Part shown: one piece after another, positions 22,639-34,250 of the stretch
Layout of the letters: every line of letters starts with the position of its first letter
Numbering within the stretch: position 1 is the stretch's first letter
Assembly: GCA_025531455.1 (NCBI GenBank)
Contig: JAMYHL010000010.1
Span: 1,488,001-1,552,000 of the forward strand
Length of the DNA: 64,000 nucleotides
Reading direction: 5' to 3'
Source: Apiotrichum sp. Y4204
Lineage: Eukaryota; Basidiomycota; Tremellomycetes; Trichosporonales; Trichosporonaceae
Notes under the pieces: model-generated
The model's input: only the letters and a program-made list of their open reading frames with translations
Told to the model about the DNA's origin: nothing
Databases searched by the model: none
Translations under genes and position numbers: made by a program

Positions 22639-24487
22639 ATGGTCGCGTCGCTGCTCACGCTGTCTGGCGTGGCGCTGGGATCTTGGCTGGCCGCGGTGCC
22701 GGCCCGGGCAGCCTTTACTCCAAATCTCGAGTTTGATGAGACGCTGTCCGTGACGCACCCGACATTCACGTACGGTGCGTGGATGATGGACTGGGTGCCG
22801 CGGCCGCCCGACCCAATCGACGGATCCAAGCCGCAGCACTCGTTTCTCTTCAACTGGGCTGATAAAACCACGGGGTTCAGAGACCACGCGACGCTGAACA
22901 TTGAAATGTTCTTCTTGGGGCTCGAGGTCCAGGGCGAACGGGGCACGCCGCCATCCGTCTGGCTGAACAACTCGGAATACACCAGCCCAGAACCGTCGAC
23001 TGCCTCCTTTGCGGGTGTTAACGGCTTGAGCTGGGCCAACCACCAGATCCGGTTCACCAATGCCGACAACCTCACGGACGCTACCGTGTACAATGTGACC
23101 ATTAGGACGGGCATGATTACTCAGGCGTAAGTTGCGATCAAAGGAGAAAGCGTTTGACTGACGGTCAGACCGACATTCAGTGAAGTAAACCGCACGGTGT
23201 ATTCGTTTGTGAAGGACGGCCAGGTACACAAGGATACGCCCTATGTCGATTTTCCTTGGGACAGCCATACGGTAAAGGTCCTGACCGACACTGTGGTCGA
23301 CAGTGAGTTAGCACCGTCCATAATCGTTTTCCGTCTAACACCTCAGGCGGCCAGGTGCCACAGCCCTTCGAGGCTGTCACGATTGAGAAGTGGACAGACG
23401 GCGCGATGATCGTGACACCCCCGGACAACACGTCGTTTATCTCCATCAACGGCACACGCTCTCCGCGCGCCGGTGTCTTTAATCTCCACTGGGAACCCAT
23501 GCTGCCAGGGTATAACAAGCCCGACATAAAGGCCACCATGAACTGGGGCAAATACGCACTCTCGAATACACCACTGTTCTTGGCACCCCTCGACCCTGAG
23601 GTTCGGTACACGCTTACCATTACCGCCAACACGTCCAAGGTCGGCGACGAGGACGTTTCCGACATGACGCTTAGCAGTATAGATTTCCTCTCTGGCCTCT
23701 GGTGTGTGCCTTCGCGGATTGCTGGTTGGCAGAAAGGCACTGACTCGGCAGGCAAAACTCGACTAATACAGCGGGCACGGGCCGCAGTGGGAGCCGTGCG
23801 GGTCCCACGAAGAGGACCAACGCTGGTGCCATCGCGGGCGGAGTGGTGAGTGACGCCCTCCCAACGCCGGGTTTGATAGGTTGACTAGGTCCAGATCGGC
23901 GGAGTCGTCGCACTTATCCTCATCGCGCTCCTCATCGTTCTCTGCGTGCGGAGACGTCGTCGACGCGAGGAAGAGCTGCGCCATTCGATGTAAGTCTGTG
24001 TGCGAGGACCGCTAGTTGTGCTGACGTGAATAGGTTTACCATGGAGAACACTGCGGACCTCCCCGCCACACATACGACCAGCTGGATGCCGTCGCCTTAT
24101 TTACCATCAGAGAGCGGCATGTCGTGAGTGTCCGGTCAAGCGTATCATAAGTAGTCAGGAATGTAGCTAACCACTTTCAGTGATCCCACATCAGTATCGT
24201 CCGCCACGCCCTCCTCCGCGGCCCTCGCTAAGAGCCGCGATGGCCATCTGAGCCGCTCCACAACGTACTCTGACTCGAGAAACCACATGTCGCCGTTCCC
24301 GGCCTCGGAGACAACGGCATCGTCCTCCCGTGGGCGTCAGGAGGAGGACCTCGGCGCGCTCGAGCTTGTCTCCGAAGCTCCCGAGGATGACTATGTCGTG
24401 CCCCCGTTGTACAACCCCGCATGGGAGCAGGAGGCGCAGGCTCGCGCCCTGGCGAGGAGAGGCGGCGCCCCACCCCCTCCTGCCTAG
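22639..24487 (+). CDS. Single-pass membrane glycoprotein with signal peptide (516 aa)
   Basis: Seven exons: 22639-23126, 23169-23302, 23347-23703, 23772-23845, 23889-23989, 24034-24123 and 24181-24487. A signal peptide (about residues 1-25) is followed by an extracellular region of some 320 residues with several N-glycosylation sequons (NNS, NLT, NVT, NRT, NTS, NGT). A Ser/Gly/Thr-rich stalk then leads into one membrane helix encoded by exon 5 (IGGVVALILIALLIVLCV) and a stop-transfer cluster of six arginines. The cytosolic tail is serine-rich, disordered and ends in PPPPA. This resembles fungal cell-wall sensor architecture (Mid2/Wsc-like or Axl2-like), although the ectodomain has no recognised fold. 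Exon 3-4 joining was chosen because it restores the stalk plus GAIAGGV entry to the membrane segment. Confidence 0.75.
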
Positions 24488-24590
24488 GGCTGACGTTGTG
24501 ATAGAGTCGTGGTATGGTCATAGTTGGAGACGGAGACTGTACAAACATGTAGCATTTCGACTTCAGGAGATTCGCTGCGGTCCGACCTCC

Positions 24591-26035
24591 TCACTGTTGC
24601 TGTTTTGTGAGGTCGTACACTATCTTTTCCCCACTGATGGGCCGCATCCATTCCTCCGGTCTATTCGCGGCCCGCGCGCTGACCTTGTTCTCGCCAAGCA
24701 GCGCAAACCCATCGGGCACGATACGTTCAATCCCGCCTGGCATGATGCGCACGGGGTTCGGCGTGAGCGGACTAGAAGTGATGAAGTTGTAGAACGCGGC
24801 CGCAAACTCCCGCCCAGCGGGATCCGCCTTTAAGACTCCATCTTGAGTGAGCACGCGCGATGGTCGAACCACTCACCGTTCCACACGACGTCAAGCCCCA
24901 GACCCTCCCAGACAGCCCCATAGGTAATTCCGATGTGCCCGACTTGGAATCCGCCCCCTTCGGGACCGCGCACGACCGCAATTCGATCTCCCACCGCATC
25001 ATCCGCAAACGAGCGCGTGACGGCATCCACAGTCTCGCCCTCGGAGATACAGTCAAGGGCAAAGTCTACCCCACCTGTGCGGGCACGCACCTCGTCCGGC
25101 CAAGTGGGCGAGTGGTAGTCTACCAGAAAGTCATAGCTGTATGGCGGCTGGGAAAGCATCTTGTGATGGGCAGTAGACGCGACCCCGACCAGCGTTATCC
25201 TGAGCCCAGCACGAGGGCAAGCGTGTACCAATTGCGCAGCATAGAGACCCAGCGAGGTCGACGCGCCATACACGAGCAACACTACCTCACCCCCAAGTGT
25301 GCCCTGCATTTTGTAGACGTTAGGAATGGGGAAGGGAGCCGGAAGTCCTAGACGCGCATACAGCATCTGCGCGCCGGTCAGCGCACACATGCTCACTGAC
25401 GACGCAGCTTCGAGCGCCATCGTCTCCGGAACAAGCCAGGTAAGGTCGTACGGGAGCGCGACGTATTCGGCGAACGCTCCAGGCTGTTCGTTGACGGAGC
25501 ATGCTGCGGTTAGTGTGGTACCAGTGGGCCGGACCAACTCACCGCCGATGACAAAGCCCGAGACGCGGGCGCCGACTTGCGCTCGCGCATCTTTCGGCGT
25601 ATCGGGACCCAGCGCTTCGACGACACCGGCAAAGTCGACGCCGAGAATGCGCCGTTCCTGCTTGGCGATCGGACGGGCAGAGTACCATGCGTCGACGGCG
25701 TTGAGCGCGACGGCATGCACGCGTACGAGTACCTCGCCTGCTGTGGGCACAGGCTTGGGTACGTCCTCTACAGCAGTGTTCTTCGATGATGGATGGAGTA
25801 CCAGAGCTCTCATTGCTGCTGGGATGAATGGTGTGGTTGTGGGAGGAACTACAACATTGGGACCGGGAACCAACAATTTAAACGTCACAGTCTGCCATCT
25901 CCTGGTTGCCGCGGACAAGAGCAGCGTGGCGGTTAGCAATCCTGCGGCAATCATTGGCGCACTCTTTACCAGTTCATGTCCGGACCTTTCCAGCTTCGCT
26001 ATCGCCATGTGTGCGTGCAGTGTGCGCGCAGGCAT
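24591..26035 (-). CDS. MDR-family zinc-type alcohol dehydrogenase/enoyl-reductase-like oxidoreductase
   Basis: Two exons, 26035-24877 and 24841-24591, joined at phase 1. From Met75 (position 25813) the sequence is a medium-chain dehydrogenase: GEVLVRVHAVALNAVDAW near the start, GVDFAGVVEALG, then a Rossmann segment VLLVYGASTSLGLYAAQL (GxxxxxG-type NADPH binding), and DFALDCISEG. It lacks the structural-zinc cysteines, as in fungal trans-enoyl reductase/quinone-reductase-like members. The open frame continues upstream for 74 residues, including a hydrophobic stretch (AAGLLTATLLLSA) that could anchor it in a membrane. Either the 469-residue or the 395-residue form is possible; most relatives start near Met75. 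Probable role: NADPH-dependent reduction of an enone or quinone; substrate unknown. Confidence 0.82.
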
Positions 26036-26156
26036 GCAAGCAGCGCAGTGGCCTCTTGAACAAACTGGTCCTCCAAATCTTCTGCATGCAGTTCCTACTG
26101 TTCCTCTTCGGTCATAACCGGCTGCATTCTACCACGTCTAATGCTGGTTTTCCATA

Positions 26157-27352
26157 TTAGTCAGAATCATCCGAGTCGACTATCTCAATGACCGGCTCTC
26201 CGCGCGCAATGCTGTTGCCGTCCGCAGTGCGGCAGATGGGAAAAGTGAGAATGTTGCGCGGCATCACCGTTACGGTGATTCGCTTGGACGGAACAGAGAT
26301 AGACGCCATGTACTCCTCGTCGTCTGAACCCTCGTTAATCACATTCACCGTGACGCGTTGGAAGATGTCGACGTGCGCGCGGGCCGAAGCGTTGGCAGCC
26401 GCAAGGGTCTTGTACAGCGCGCTCCCGACCGTCCGCTCAAACTGCTGCGTCCGTTCGACCACCTGGTACACGACATCATCGCGAGCCTCGCCGGTATGGG
26501 GCGGATCGTATGTGACGTAGACCCAGAACTGTTCTCCCTCAGGGGCGACGGCATAGACCTCGAAGAAGTTGTCGTGTGAGCCGGCCTGAGACTCGCTTAT
26601 GCTGTCGAAAAAGTTGGCGTCCCACTCGTTAAGCAAGTCCTGCCGCGCCGCAGCCTTGGCCTCGCCGTACGTCTCGTACCGACCGCGCTCGTCATCATAA
26701 TCATGCCAGTAGTTGTGGTTGTCCTGCACACATCCTGGTTCCAGCACGGTGTCGGCATACTACACCTACGAAAGACAGCCCACGGCTTGACAGGGGTCTG
26801 CTCGGCTGGAATCTGCTCGGCAGGGGCCTGCTCGGCTTGGCCCGAGTCGGCCTGAGTCTGCTCGGCCGCCCTCGACCCGCCAGCGGTCGGTGGAGCCGGG
26901 CGGTCAAGTTCCTCCTCCTTCTCGATGTACAGCGTAAACTTTTGGCCATTGGGGGCACGGGCAATGACTTCAAACCAGCCCCAATTCGGCCCAGACTCGT
27001 TTTCTGTGTACTCTTCATAATAGTCCTTGTCGTGTTTTTCCAGAAGATATCCCTTTGCAAACGCCTTGGCGCGGCGGTACGACGAGAAACGGCCGACGAT
27101 CCTTTCAAGCTCGTATGGGATGAGCTCGTTAACTACATTGCCTCTGTCAGTCACTGCTACCCTCCCCAGAGTTATCCACCCACGCCAGACGCGGTACGTG
27201 CTGCCAGAGGCCGCATCCTCAGACTCTGTCGGGCTCGGTGCTCGGGCGGGCGCAGGCGGGGGCGCGGACGGCCTGCTGGACCCGGAGCCCCTCTTGGCCG
27301 CCTTATTCGCGGCGTCGGCGGACGTCGAGGCGGTCCTCTTACAGCTGGGCAT
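26157..27352 (-). CDS. Duplicated-domain protein of unknown function (386 aa)
   Basis: Exon 1 is 27352-26770 and exon 2 is 26734-26157, separated by a 35-base intron (GTAGGT...CCAG) that restores the frame. After a serine/proline-rich N-terminus with a basic stretch, residues of about 65-145 and 200-275 look like two copies of one module. Each has a run of Y/F-x-x-Y-x-x-A-K/E-A-x-A followed by an acidic helix, then FFEVYAVAPEGEQFWVYV in copy 2 and WFEVIARAPNGQKFTLYI in copy 1. Between them lies a Glu/Ala/Gln linker of near-repeats (AEQ-P). The tail ends in acidic DSDDSD. No enzyme motif is visible. It lies head to head with the F-box-like gene, 220 bases apart. I do not recognise the family. 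Confidence 0.68.
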
Positions 27353-27574
27353 TGATCGTATTACGATTGCTGTCGTGCAGCAGATGTGACAGCGATTGAG
27401 ACAAGAGTGATATCAAAACCTGCTCCGCGATTTTACGACGACGCGACGCGACCGTGCGACGCGTTGAAAGGGTTCCTTTGTGGAGACCCCGCAAACGCCA
27501 CGACATGGTACAACAGGAGTTGAAGATGTGTTGTACTCGTCGTGATCTTCACAGCTTGCTCATTCACATCAACC

Positions 27575-29324
27575 ATGGCTTTGGCACCCAAAACCCATCG
27601 TACTGGACTCTTGTCGCTCTCAGAAGAGGTGCGCGGCTGACATTCTGCTGGCCATGTTTTCAGCGCTGACATCAGGTGTTGGAAAGCATTTTCATACTCG
27701 TCGTCGATGGGGAACAGTATGACGATCAGGAGGGTATCTGTGGCAACCCCTACGCCCACCCCACTGCCCTCTCCTTGCAGTCGCTCCGCGCATTAGAGGC
27801 CACCTGTCGGTCTCTGCACAAGTCAATTGCGTCGGTGCGTCGTGGATATGAGACTTGAACCGCCCGATGGCTACAGACTGACATGACACCAGCCTTCACT
27901 ATGGCGAGCTATCCACCTCAGGTATTACGACGATCCCCGGCTCGCGTGCGCTTTTCTAAAGCCGCGGACAGATATTGACTGGCGCAAGCGCGTTCTCGAC
28001 CGCGCTTGGACCCTCGAGTTCACCCGCGAGGTAGTGCTCTACAACTACGTAAAATCGATGTGTTGCGCCGTACGCTGACGCACAGGGGTGCATTGATGAC
28101 GACTTTCTCCGCACATGGCCACCCGGGCTTGCTGTCTGTCCCTCGGGGGTGAACCTTAATGACCAACTCGAACTAGACATACTCCATGTAAGAACCGTCT
28201 TGGCTGAACCCCCGTGCTCACCGTTAGAGAGTGTTTGGCAGCCGCTTCGCTCACACGCTCTTCGATTTGTTGCAGGACCTGCCTCGGAGGGGCGAGACTT
28301 CAAAGAACGCTGCAACTATAATGAAGTATACAGAAGCGGCTGATTTTGTCTCCTTGATACGTCGAACGGCCGGACACGACGAGTTTGGAAAGCAGGTGCT
28401 AGCCCTACTCTCACATCTGCCCGTCTTGGCCGATACCAGCAATGAGGCAGGGCATCCCGATGCTGAAGAGTGCCCCTCTTATCTCCACGACAAGACAGAC
28501 TGGTTTTCCGTAGCGGCATTCGTCTCCCAATCTGGTAAGCCAACAATGAATGCATTGAATGTCTTGGTCGACTCACAACAGTCGAAATGTCAACCAATCC
28601 CGATGTGGCTTCTGAGCGTCTCAGATCCATTACGTCGCGATTCAACAGTCTCGACGCCGTGCGCTCCGACGGTCTGTTGGATATCATCGTTCCAGAGTCT
28701 GGAGACTGGGCGGGTGTCGCAGGAAGGTGGCGCGGTCTCCTAGCCTGGGATGAGGAAGGCGAGCCGAAGCCGGAATCCATGGGGAACTGCACGTTCCACG
28801 AGCTGCCGGTGTTTGACGTAGTGCATGGCACGAAGGAGGATATCGCGACAGCTTACCAGGACTTTGGCGGTCAGTCCTGCCTTGAACCATGGGCCCCGTT
28901 CGACACTGGACCCGAGCCTGATCGCTTGGCATACCTATCTTACGCGCTACCGACGCTGAACGAACAAGCATTTCAGTACCCCGCCTATCCGCCGCCTCTC
29001 TATTTCGGTGGGCGTGCCCGAGACGCAGACGCTTTCATATACGGCCTCGTCCACCTGACCAACGATACGCCGCCGCAGCTACGTTATCGCTTCATCCTGT
29101 GCATTCGTGAAAGGTATCGCGGCGTCAGGTTTCCCGCTATCATGTTCGGCGCCCGTGCGGTGCAGATTGGCGGCCGGGGGGCGACGCGCGGCGTCATTGG
29201 GGTGAGTGCTGATGCTTTCCAGCCAGAACTAAATTATCAGAGCTGGACGGCGATTGGGAACGCAACGTACAAGGGCAACTTCAGACCTCCCATCTGGATC
29301 TGGAAGAAGGTCGAGGAGGAGTAG
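27575..29324 (+). CDS. F-box-like protein (about 500 aa)
   Basis: Exons: 27575-27628, 27676-27834, 27893-28030, 28086-28187, 28228-28534 and 28582-29324. The N-terminus reads LLSLSEEVLESIF and, after a 20-residue insertion, SLRALEATCRSLHKSIASPSLWRAIHLRYY; this is the helix pattern of an F-box (LPxEVLxxIF...L..L..VC+..+..+..PxLW). F-box proteins recruit substrates to SCF ubiquitin ligases through Skp1. The remaining 380 residues show no leucine-rich or WD repeats I can identify. A GTGAGT...CAG segment at 29201-29242 could be a further in-frame intron of 42 bases; both versions are open. Expression may be coordinated with the divergent duplicated-domain gene. Confidence 0.65.
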
Positions 29325-29592
29325 AAGTCCTGGTTCTGCGCGAAGAGAATCATAGTCCTGTGACTGAGCCACTCGAGAACACAACTGATGTGACTTATTG
29401 ACCGGCGCGACACCTGCAACGTACAAAGTTCCTTCCTTGTTGAGACAAAGGATTTCTCGAGTTTGAAATGTACATGTAGCGATTAAACATTCAATGTCTA
29501 AAATGACTGACAACTACGGTGACGAGAACTGGAGAACAAGCTCTATACGAGGAAGCTTCTGGTAAATGGACGGTCCTCTACATACTTAAACA

Positions 29593-31688
29593 TTACACTG
29601 AGAACAAGCCCCCCTTCTCCTCTTCAACTGTGGCGACTTCCTTCGCCACATCATCACTATTGAGATTATGCAGTGCCCGAGGACCTGTGTACACTTTCCG
29701 GCTATACACAAACCAGTTGATAGTGGCGAGCACCATCGCAACGCCGATGACGGGCGCGGTGTAATTGAGCGTGGAGCCGTCAACTGTGGCGGTCGCGGGG
29801 AAACAGAACATAACGGCGGTGAACAGGCCCCAGGATATGGCAACGGCGTAGCAGATCGCGCCAAACGTCTTTCCAAGGCGGAATGCTGGTCGGAGGGCGA
29901 GGATCGTGTTACGGCCCTTGCATGCCACCACGATGACTAGAGTCAGAAGGTATCAGGCGGGAAACTCACTGGGAATAAGGTACGAGATGCCGAGTGCCAC
30001 GAGCGTGGTGGAGAGGATTGAGCTGAACATGACGGAGCTTCCGAGGTACAGCAGCCCGAGAATGGCGCTGACAACCCATGGGAGAAGGAGGGCGGGAATC
30101 GGGGCGTTCATGCGCTTGTTTACCCTGCCAAACATTAACGAGCAGATGATCGCGTCGTCCTCGGCTATAGAAAGGATAATGCGGCTGGCGGTAGTAAGGG
30201 TTGCTGCTGTTAACACCGCGCGATGACTTGTTTAAAGACTCACCCTGGCTTCCGATGAGGGTAGCGATGAACGGAATGAGGGCGAGACACGTCGCGCCAA
30301 CCTTGCTGTCTGTTGCCTGGTACAAAATAGTGAGCAGCGGTCCGGCTGTGCTGGTCGCCACGGCGTCGATATCTGTAATCGTGAAGAGCAGGGACAGGAT
30401 GACCAGGAAAGTTGTGAGCGTCCCAAATACCACGGCCATGGTGATGCAGCGGGGCGCATCGCGGCGCGGGTTCGGCATCTCGTCCACGACATGCGCAACC
30501 GCATCGACTTGCGAGTCAGTGTCTGGAGCGCCACGTTTCCTACGCACAACAGGTGATGGTAAACGTCGGCTGGACCATGCCCGTCATGAACAGCACAAAG
30601 TCGTTCCAGTCAGAGTTCTAATCAGCGATCAGCATGACTTGATACTGAGCACGTGTCTGTTTCACTAACGTTGATGAATGTCGTAAACACAAACTTGGCC
30701 GACTGGAACTTGGGCGTCGTAGCTTTCGTCCCTGCGACAACGATGGTTACAATGACGAGAAGCAGGCCACCACCTGTGATCCAAAAGATCCCGGCAGCGT
30801 CAAACAGGTGCAGGCGTCGGCTGGCGAAAATGTTGATACAGAGCGAAATCGTTAGGCAAAGGAGGTAGAGCAGGTAAAAGTGCCACGGCTCAAGGTCAAA
30901 GTCGGGATTCCAGAGAGCGACCATGCTGGGGGGTGGTAAGTCGATTGAACGGCTCCCAAGACGTACTAGTATGTAATGTTGGTGGTGACTGATGCCGCTC
31001 CGCTGAACATGAGGCACCCTGGGGGGTCGTCAGCGTTTGTGGCTCACACACAAAAGCTCAAACTTACAGCCGGCAAGAGAAAGCCATCCGGTGTAGTAAC
31101 TGAGAATAGTGCCCCAGCGAGTGGGCATGAGGGAGCCATTGGCCTCGCGTGCGCGAGTGACTAGGTAGGTCCAGCCGTACTGGGCGGTTGCAACCGGCCA
31201 GATTGAGCCTTCCGTGAGCCGCCGCCCTGGTCACGTATTGTTCATACTCACACAGTTCAGAAAGACACAGTGCGATAGCTGTTTGGCCGACACCGGCAAT
31301 CAGCTCGCCCCACAGCACCACGACTGGACCGCCTTGTCCAATCCCCTGCAACAGTCAATGTTACGTTCCAGAGTGTGGATAGGGGCAAGTGGTGCCACAC
31401 TCACGACATTCAGAGTCATTGTGGCCATAACCCAAGACTGGGATTAGCAATCTTTCCGCCAAGAACCACAAACATTCAATATGATGAGCGCCATACCCAA
31501 TGAGGAGAGAACTGGTCCCATTAGCTGTTTAGTTGGCGGTTTATCGACTCACAGCTGAACTGCTTGACCAAAGTTGTGGTTGAATCATCGTCATCGGCGA
31601 GCGCTATGGTAATAGTCGTGTTCGAATTCTTGGCCCTCCATGGTTCGGAGGGTTTAGAAAGAATGCCGTGGTCGTGAGCGGACGACAT
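29593..31688 (-). CDS. APC-superfamily permease, choline/GABA/amino-acid type (552 aa, 11 exons)
   Basis: Exons: 31688-31553, 31511-31474, 31437-31405, 31345-31252, 31208-31068, 31018-30967, 30925-30670, 30617-30551, 30507-30244, 30203-29970 and 29936-29593. The assembled protein has about 12 membrane helices with family hallmarks: SLGMALIILNSW and GIGQGGPVVVLWG in the first two helices, SIWPVATAQYGW, then FDAVAHVVDEMPNPRRDAP, which is diagnostic for the Hnm1/Uga4/GABA-permease subgroup. Such carriers import choline, GABA, polyamines or single amino acids. Eleven exons, several under 60 bases, make gene prediction hard. The exon 8 donor (GTTGTG) is non-consensus, but removing that intron restores the diagnostic motif. 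Next to a secreted agmatinase, a polyamine or GABA-like substrate is plausible but unproven. Confidence 0.88.
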
Positions 31689-32991
31689 GATGAGTAAAGC
31701 TCGGGAAGATATGGTGTCTGGACGACCGTGGCCGCTGATAGATCCGTCTGGAGCATACATATACCATTCATGCACACCTGTTCTCTTGAGCACTCCTCCG
31801 AGACGTGAGTATCCTCTGGGAGTACTAGTGCCGATAAGGCATTCGAGACAGTGATATGGTAGCGAGTGCATGCTATGTTCGGCTTTGACCAAACTTCAAG
31901 AGCTTTGACGTACAGATATGTCGATATCGGTCCTATACGTTGCAGTGAGATGAAAATGCGGCCACGGTCATGCACTGGCAGAACTGAGCCGACAAGCCAC
32001 TGATTTCCAGGCAGTTCTAACTTGTCATGAAGATAGCACATGCTTATCACTACTCAATGTTCAGTGCGTCTCTCATCCACGACAAGTGCGTAGACATCAC
32101 GGACGATATCGCTGAAGGGATGCGCATGGCGCATGGATTCTGTCGGGGAACATCGGCGCTGCGTCAATGAGCTGACGGGGCGGTTTCATGGAACTGCGGT
32201 TACCGGCGGGTAATCTTGGGGTGATAAAGTGTTGGGCGAGTTAGCCCCCCGGCCTGCCAGTCAGGCTGCGACCGTCGATCGTTCTGCTTCCTTGGAGATG
32301 GCTTTGCTGCTGGATGTGCAGAAGAGTAAAGTGCAGACGGGGCCAACCGGCTTCTATCAGTGTCCGGTAGACTGTCTTTACGTATGCCACAGATGCGTCT
32401 TATCTGTGTCTTTGCAATAGCCCTGGTCGAGCTGGGTCCAGAATAACCACCGAGCTTGTTATCTCTCACACATTCCACAACCCACAAGGACCCTGAGGCG
32501 CATTGTGGAGTCGGCAGCCTTATCGACTGCTGCCCATCGCAAACTGGGCGAGATTGCCGCGCTCTCTGTAAAGGGCCTCAGTGTTCGTTGATGCGGTATC
32601 AGACGCGGTGTGCAACTGCATGAGTACATGAGTGACCTTTACTCGTCCTCTCCGCCAGACTGCTTTCCGGGCTTTCTTGACCTCCTCAGCCATCAAGGCC
32701 ATTGAACCGGCAGGCCGCCGTTCGTGGAGCCATTTGACTAGACCGGCAATGGCCATCGACTGATCCGAAAAAGGGAACAGCACGACATCCTTTACCGTAG
32801 CACAACTAATAGATGCTTTGTTCCGTAGTACAACTAATAGATGCTTTGTTCCATGAAGTTCTTGTGCAGTAACAGCAGTTTAGATATGGATTGCATCGGA
32901 ACGAGAATACGAAACGCCGACACCAACGCCAACAGCATCATCTTAACAAATTCAGGTCTTCCTCACTCCTCAAGAGTTTCGGGAGTTTACG
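31689..32991. other. Intergenic region between permease and ureohydrolase
   Basis: This 1.3 kb holds the upstream region of the APC permease and the 3' flank of the agmatinase-like gene. A 28-base tandem duplication sits at 32795-32850. A minus-strand open frame at 32520-32783 (87 codons, helical, basic) is the only protein-like stretch, but it has no family signature, and I do not call it a gene. Confidence 0.5.
32795..32850. repeat. 28-base direct tandem duplication
   Basis: Two adjacent 28-base copies (32795-32822 and 32823-32850) differ at one base (C versus T at the seventh position). It lies 140 bases past the agmatinase stop codon, in the 3' flank. Confidence 0.9.
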
Positions 32992-34250
32992 TTACTCGAG
33001 CATCTTGCTCAAGGGGCCCTTCTTGACCATGATGCTCATTACCTCGTAGAGCACGTCCGCAGCCGCCATGGTGGTGTGCTCCGCGTTGGTGTCGTAAGCG
33101 GGCTGGAGTCAGCTCTTGCCATGTATTCAGCACATACAGCAACTTCGACAATGTCTGCAGCAATGAGGTTGAGGTCCTCGAGGCCGCGGATGATCGTGCG
33201 CAGCTCGCGCGTCGACCAGCCGCCGGTTTCGGGGGTTCCCGTGGCCGGCGCGACTAGAAAATTTCAGCATGGGGTTCCAGGCTTCTTCCACTCACAAGCT
33301 GGGTCAAGAGTGTCAATGTCGATGGAGAGGTAGACGGGGTTCTTGGTGCCGACGCGCTCGACGATGCGCTTGATGATGCCGGCGGTACCGATCGTGTCGA
33401 CCTCGCGCGCTTCGACAATCTCAAAGCCGCAGTACCCGTCGTTGTCATAGTCGCTCGGGCCCGAGAGAGTCGTACGGATCCCGGCGTGGATGTTCGAGTG
33501 GTTGGCAAGCAAGCCCTCCTGGGCAGCATGGTAAAAGTATGTACCGTGGTTGATGCTCGCGACCTCGCTCGGCGAGCCGCCAAACACCTTTGGACGCCAT
33601 GTGTCGAGGTGGCTGTCAAAGTGGATGACCGAGATCGGCCCGTACGCGCGGTTGATGGACCGGAGGAGCGGGAGCGTGATGGTGTGGTCGCCGCCGAGGG
33701 TGATAATCCTGGGGAGCGTGCGCTCGCCCTTGGCGGGACCAGGCTGCAGCGAGTCGGTGATCGGCTTGCGGCTCAGGAGGCTGTAGTGCCCCTCTTCGAT
33801 TTGCTTGAGCGCAAACGTGTTGTCGTACGACGTGACCGGAATGTCACCGCAGTCGAGGACCGTCGCCCAGCTGTTGAACGGGTTGACGGAAAGCGGCACG
33901 TTGTACCCGCCGTAGAGGTTGAGGCGGCGCGAGCCCTGGCGGATACCAGAAGGCCCGAAACGCGCGCCGGGGCGATACGAGGTGCCAGTGTCAAAGGGCG
34001 CGCCGATGAACGCAATATCATACTTTGCGCGGGGGTCGCTGAGGCAGTCCTTGTATGGAAGGCGGCCAAAGGTCGATATACCAGAGAAGACGGCGTCGGC
34101 CTGTGTTCCACCGTCGCCGGGCAGACGGCGGTAGTGGTCAAACCACACCGACTCGAGCGCGCCCTGCAGCGGCGTCTGGTCGTCGTGGTTGTGGTGGGGG
34201 TGCGCGAAAACGAGCGCGAGCACACTGGTGAGAGCGATGAGAACAAACAT
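32992..34250 (-). CDS. Secreted agmatinase-like ureohydrolase (393 aa)
   Basis: Three exons: 34250-33296, 33253-33138 and 33102-32992. A signal peptide (residues 1-16) is followed by a His/Asp-rich stretch (HPHHNHDD). The core is a ureohydrolase (arginase/agmatinase fold) with binuclear manganese ligands in [16 protein letters not shown] (usually DAHxD) and [22 protein letters not shown]; the last motif is formed across the first intron. The family hydrolyses guanidino compounds to urea plus an amine; [23 protein letters not shown] sequence favours agmatinase or guanidinobutyrase over arginase. Fungal members with signal peptides are common, so it may act in the secretory pathway or outside the cell. 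Neighbours (APC permease, MATE carrier, Zn2Cys6 factor) suggest use of guanidino nitrogen. Confidence 0.92.

Noticed and set aside
32520..32783. 87-codon minus-strand frame with helical composition
   Set aside because: The most protein-like of the small intergenic frames, but no homologue recalled, no promoter element and no paralogue in the window.
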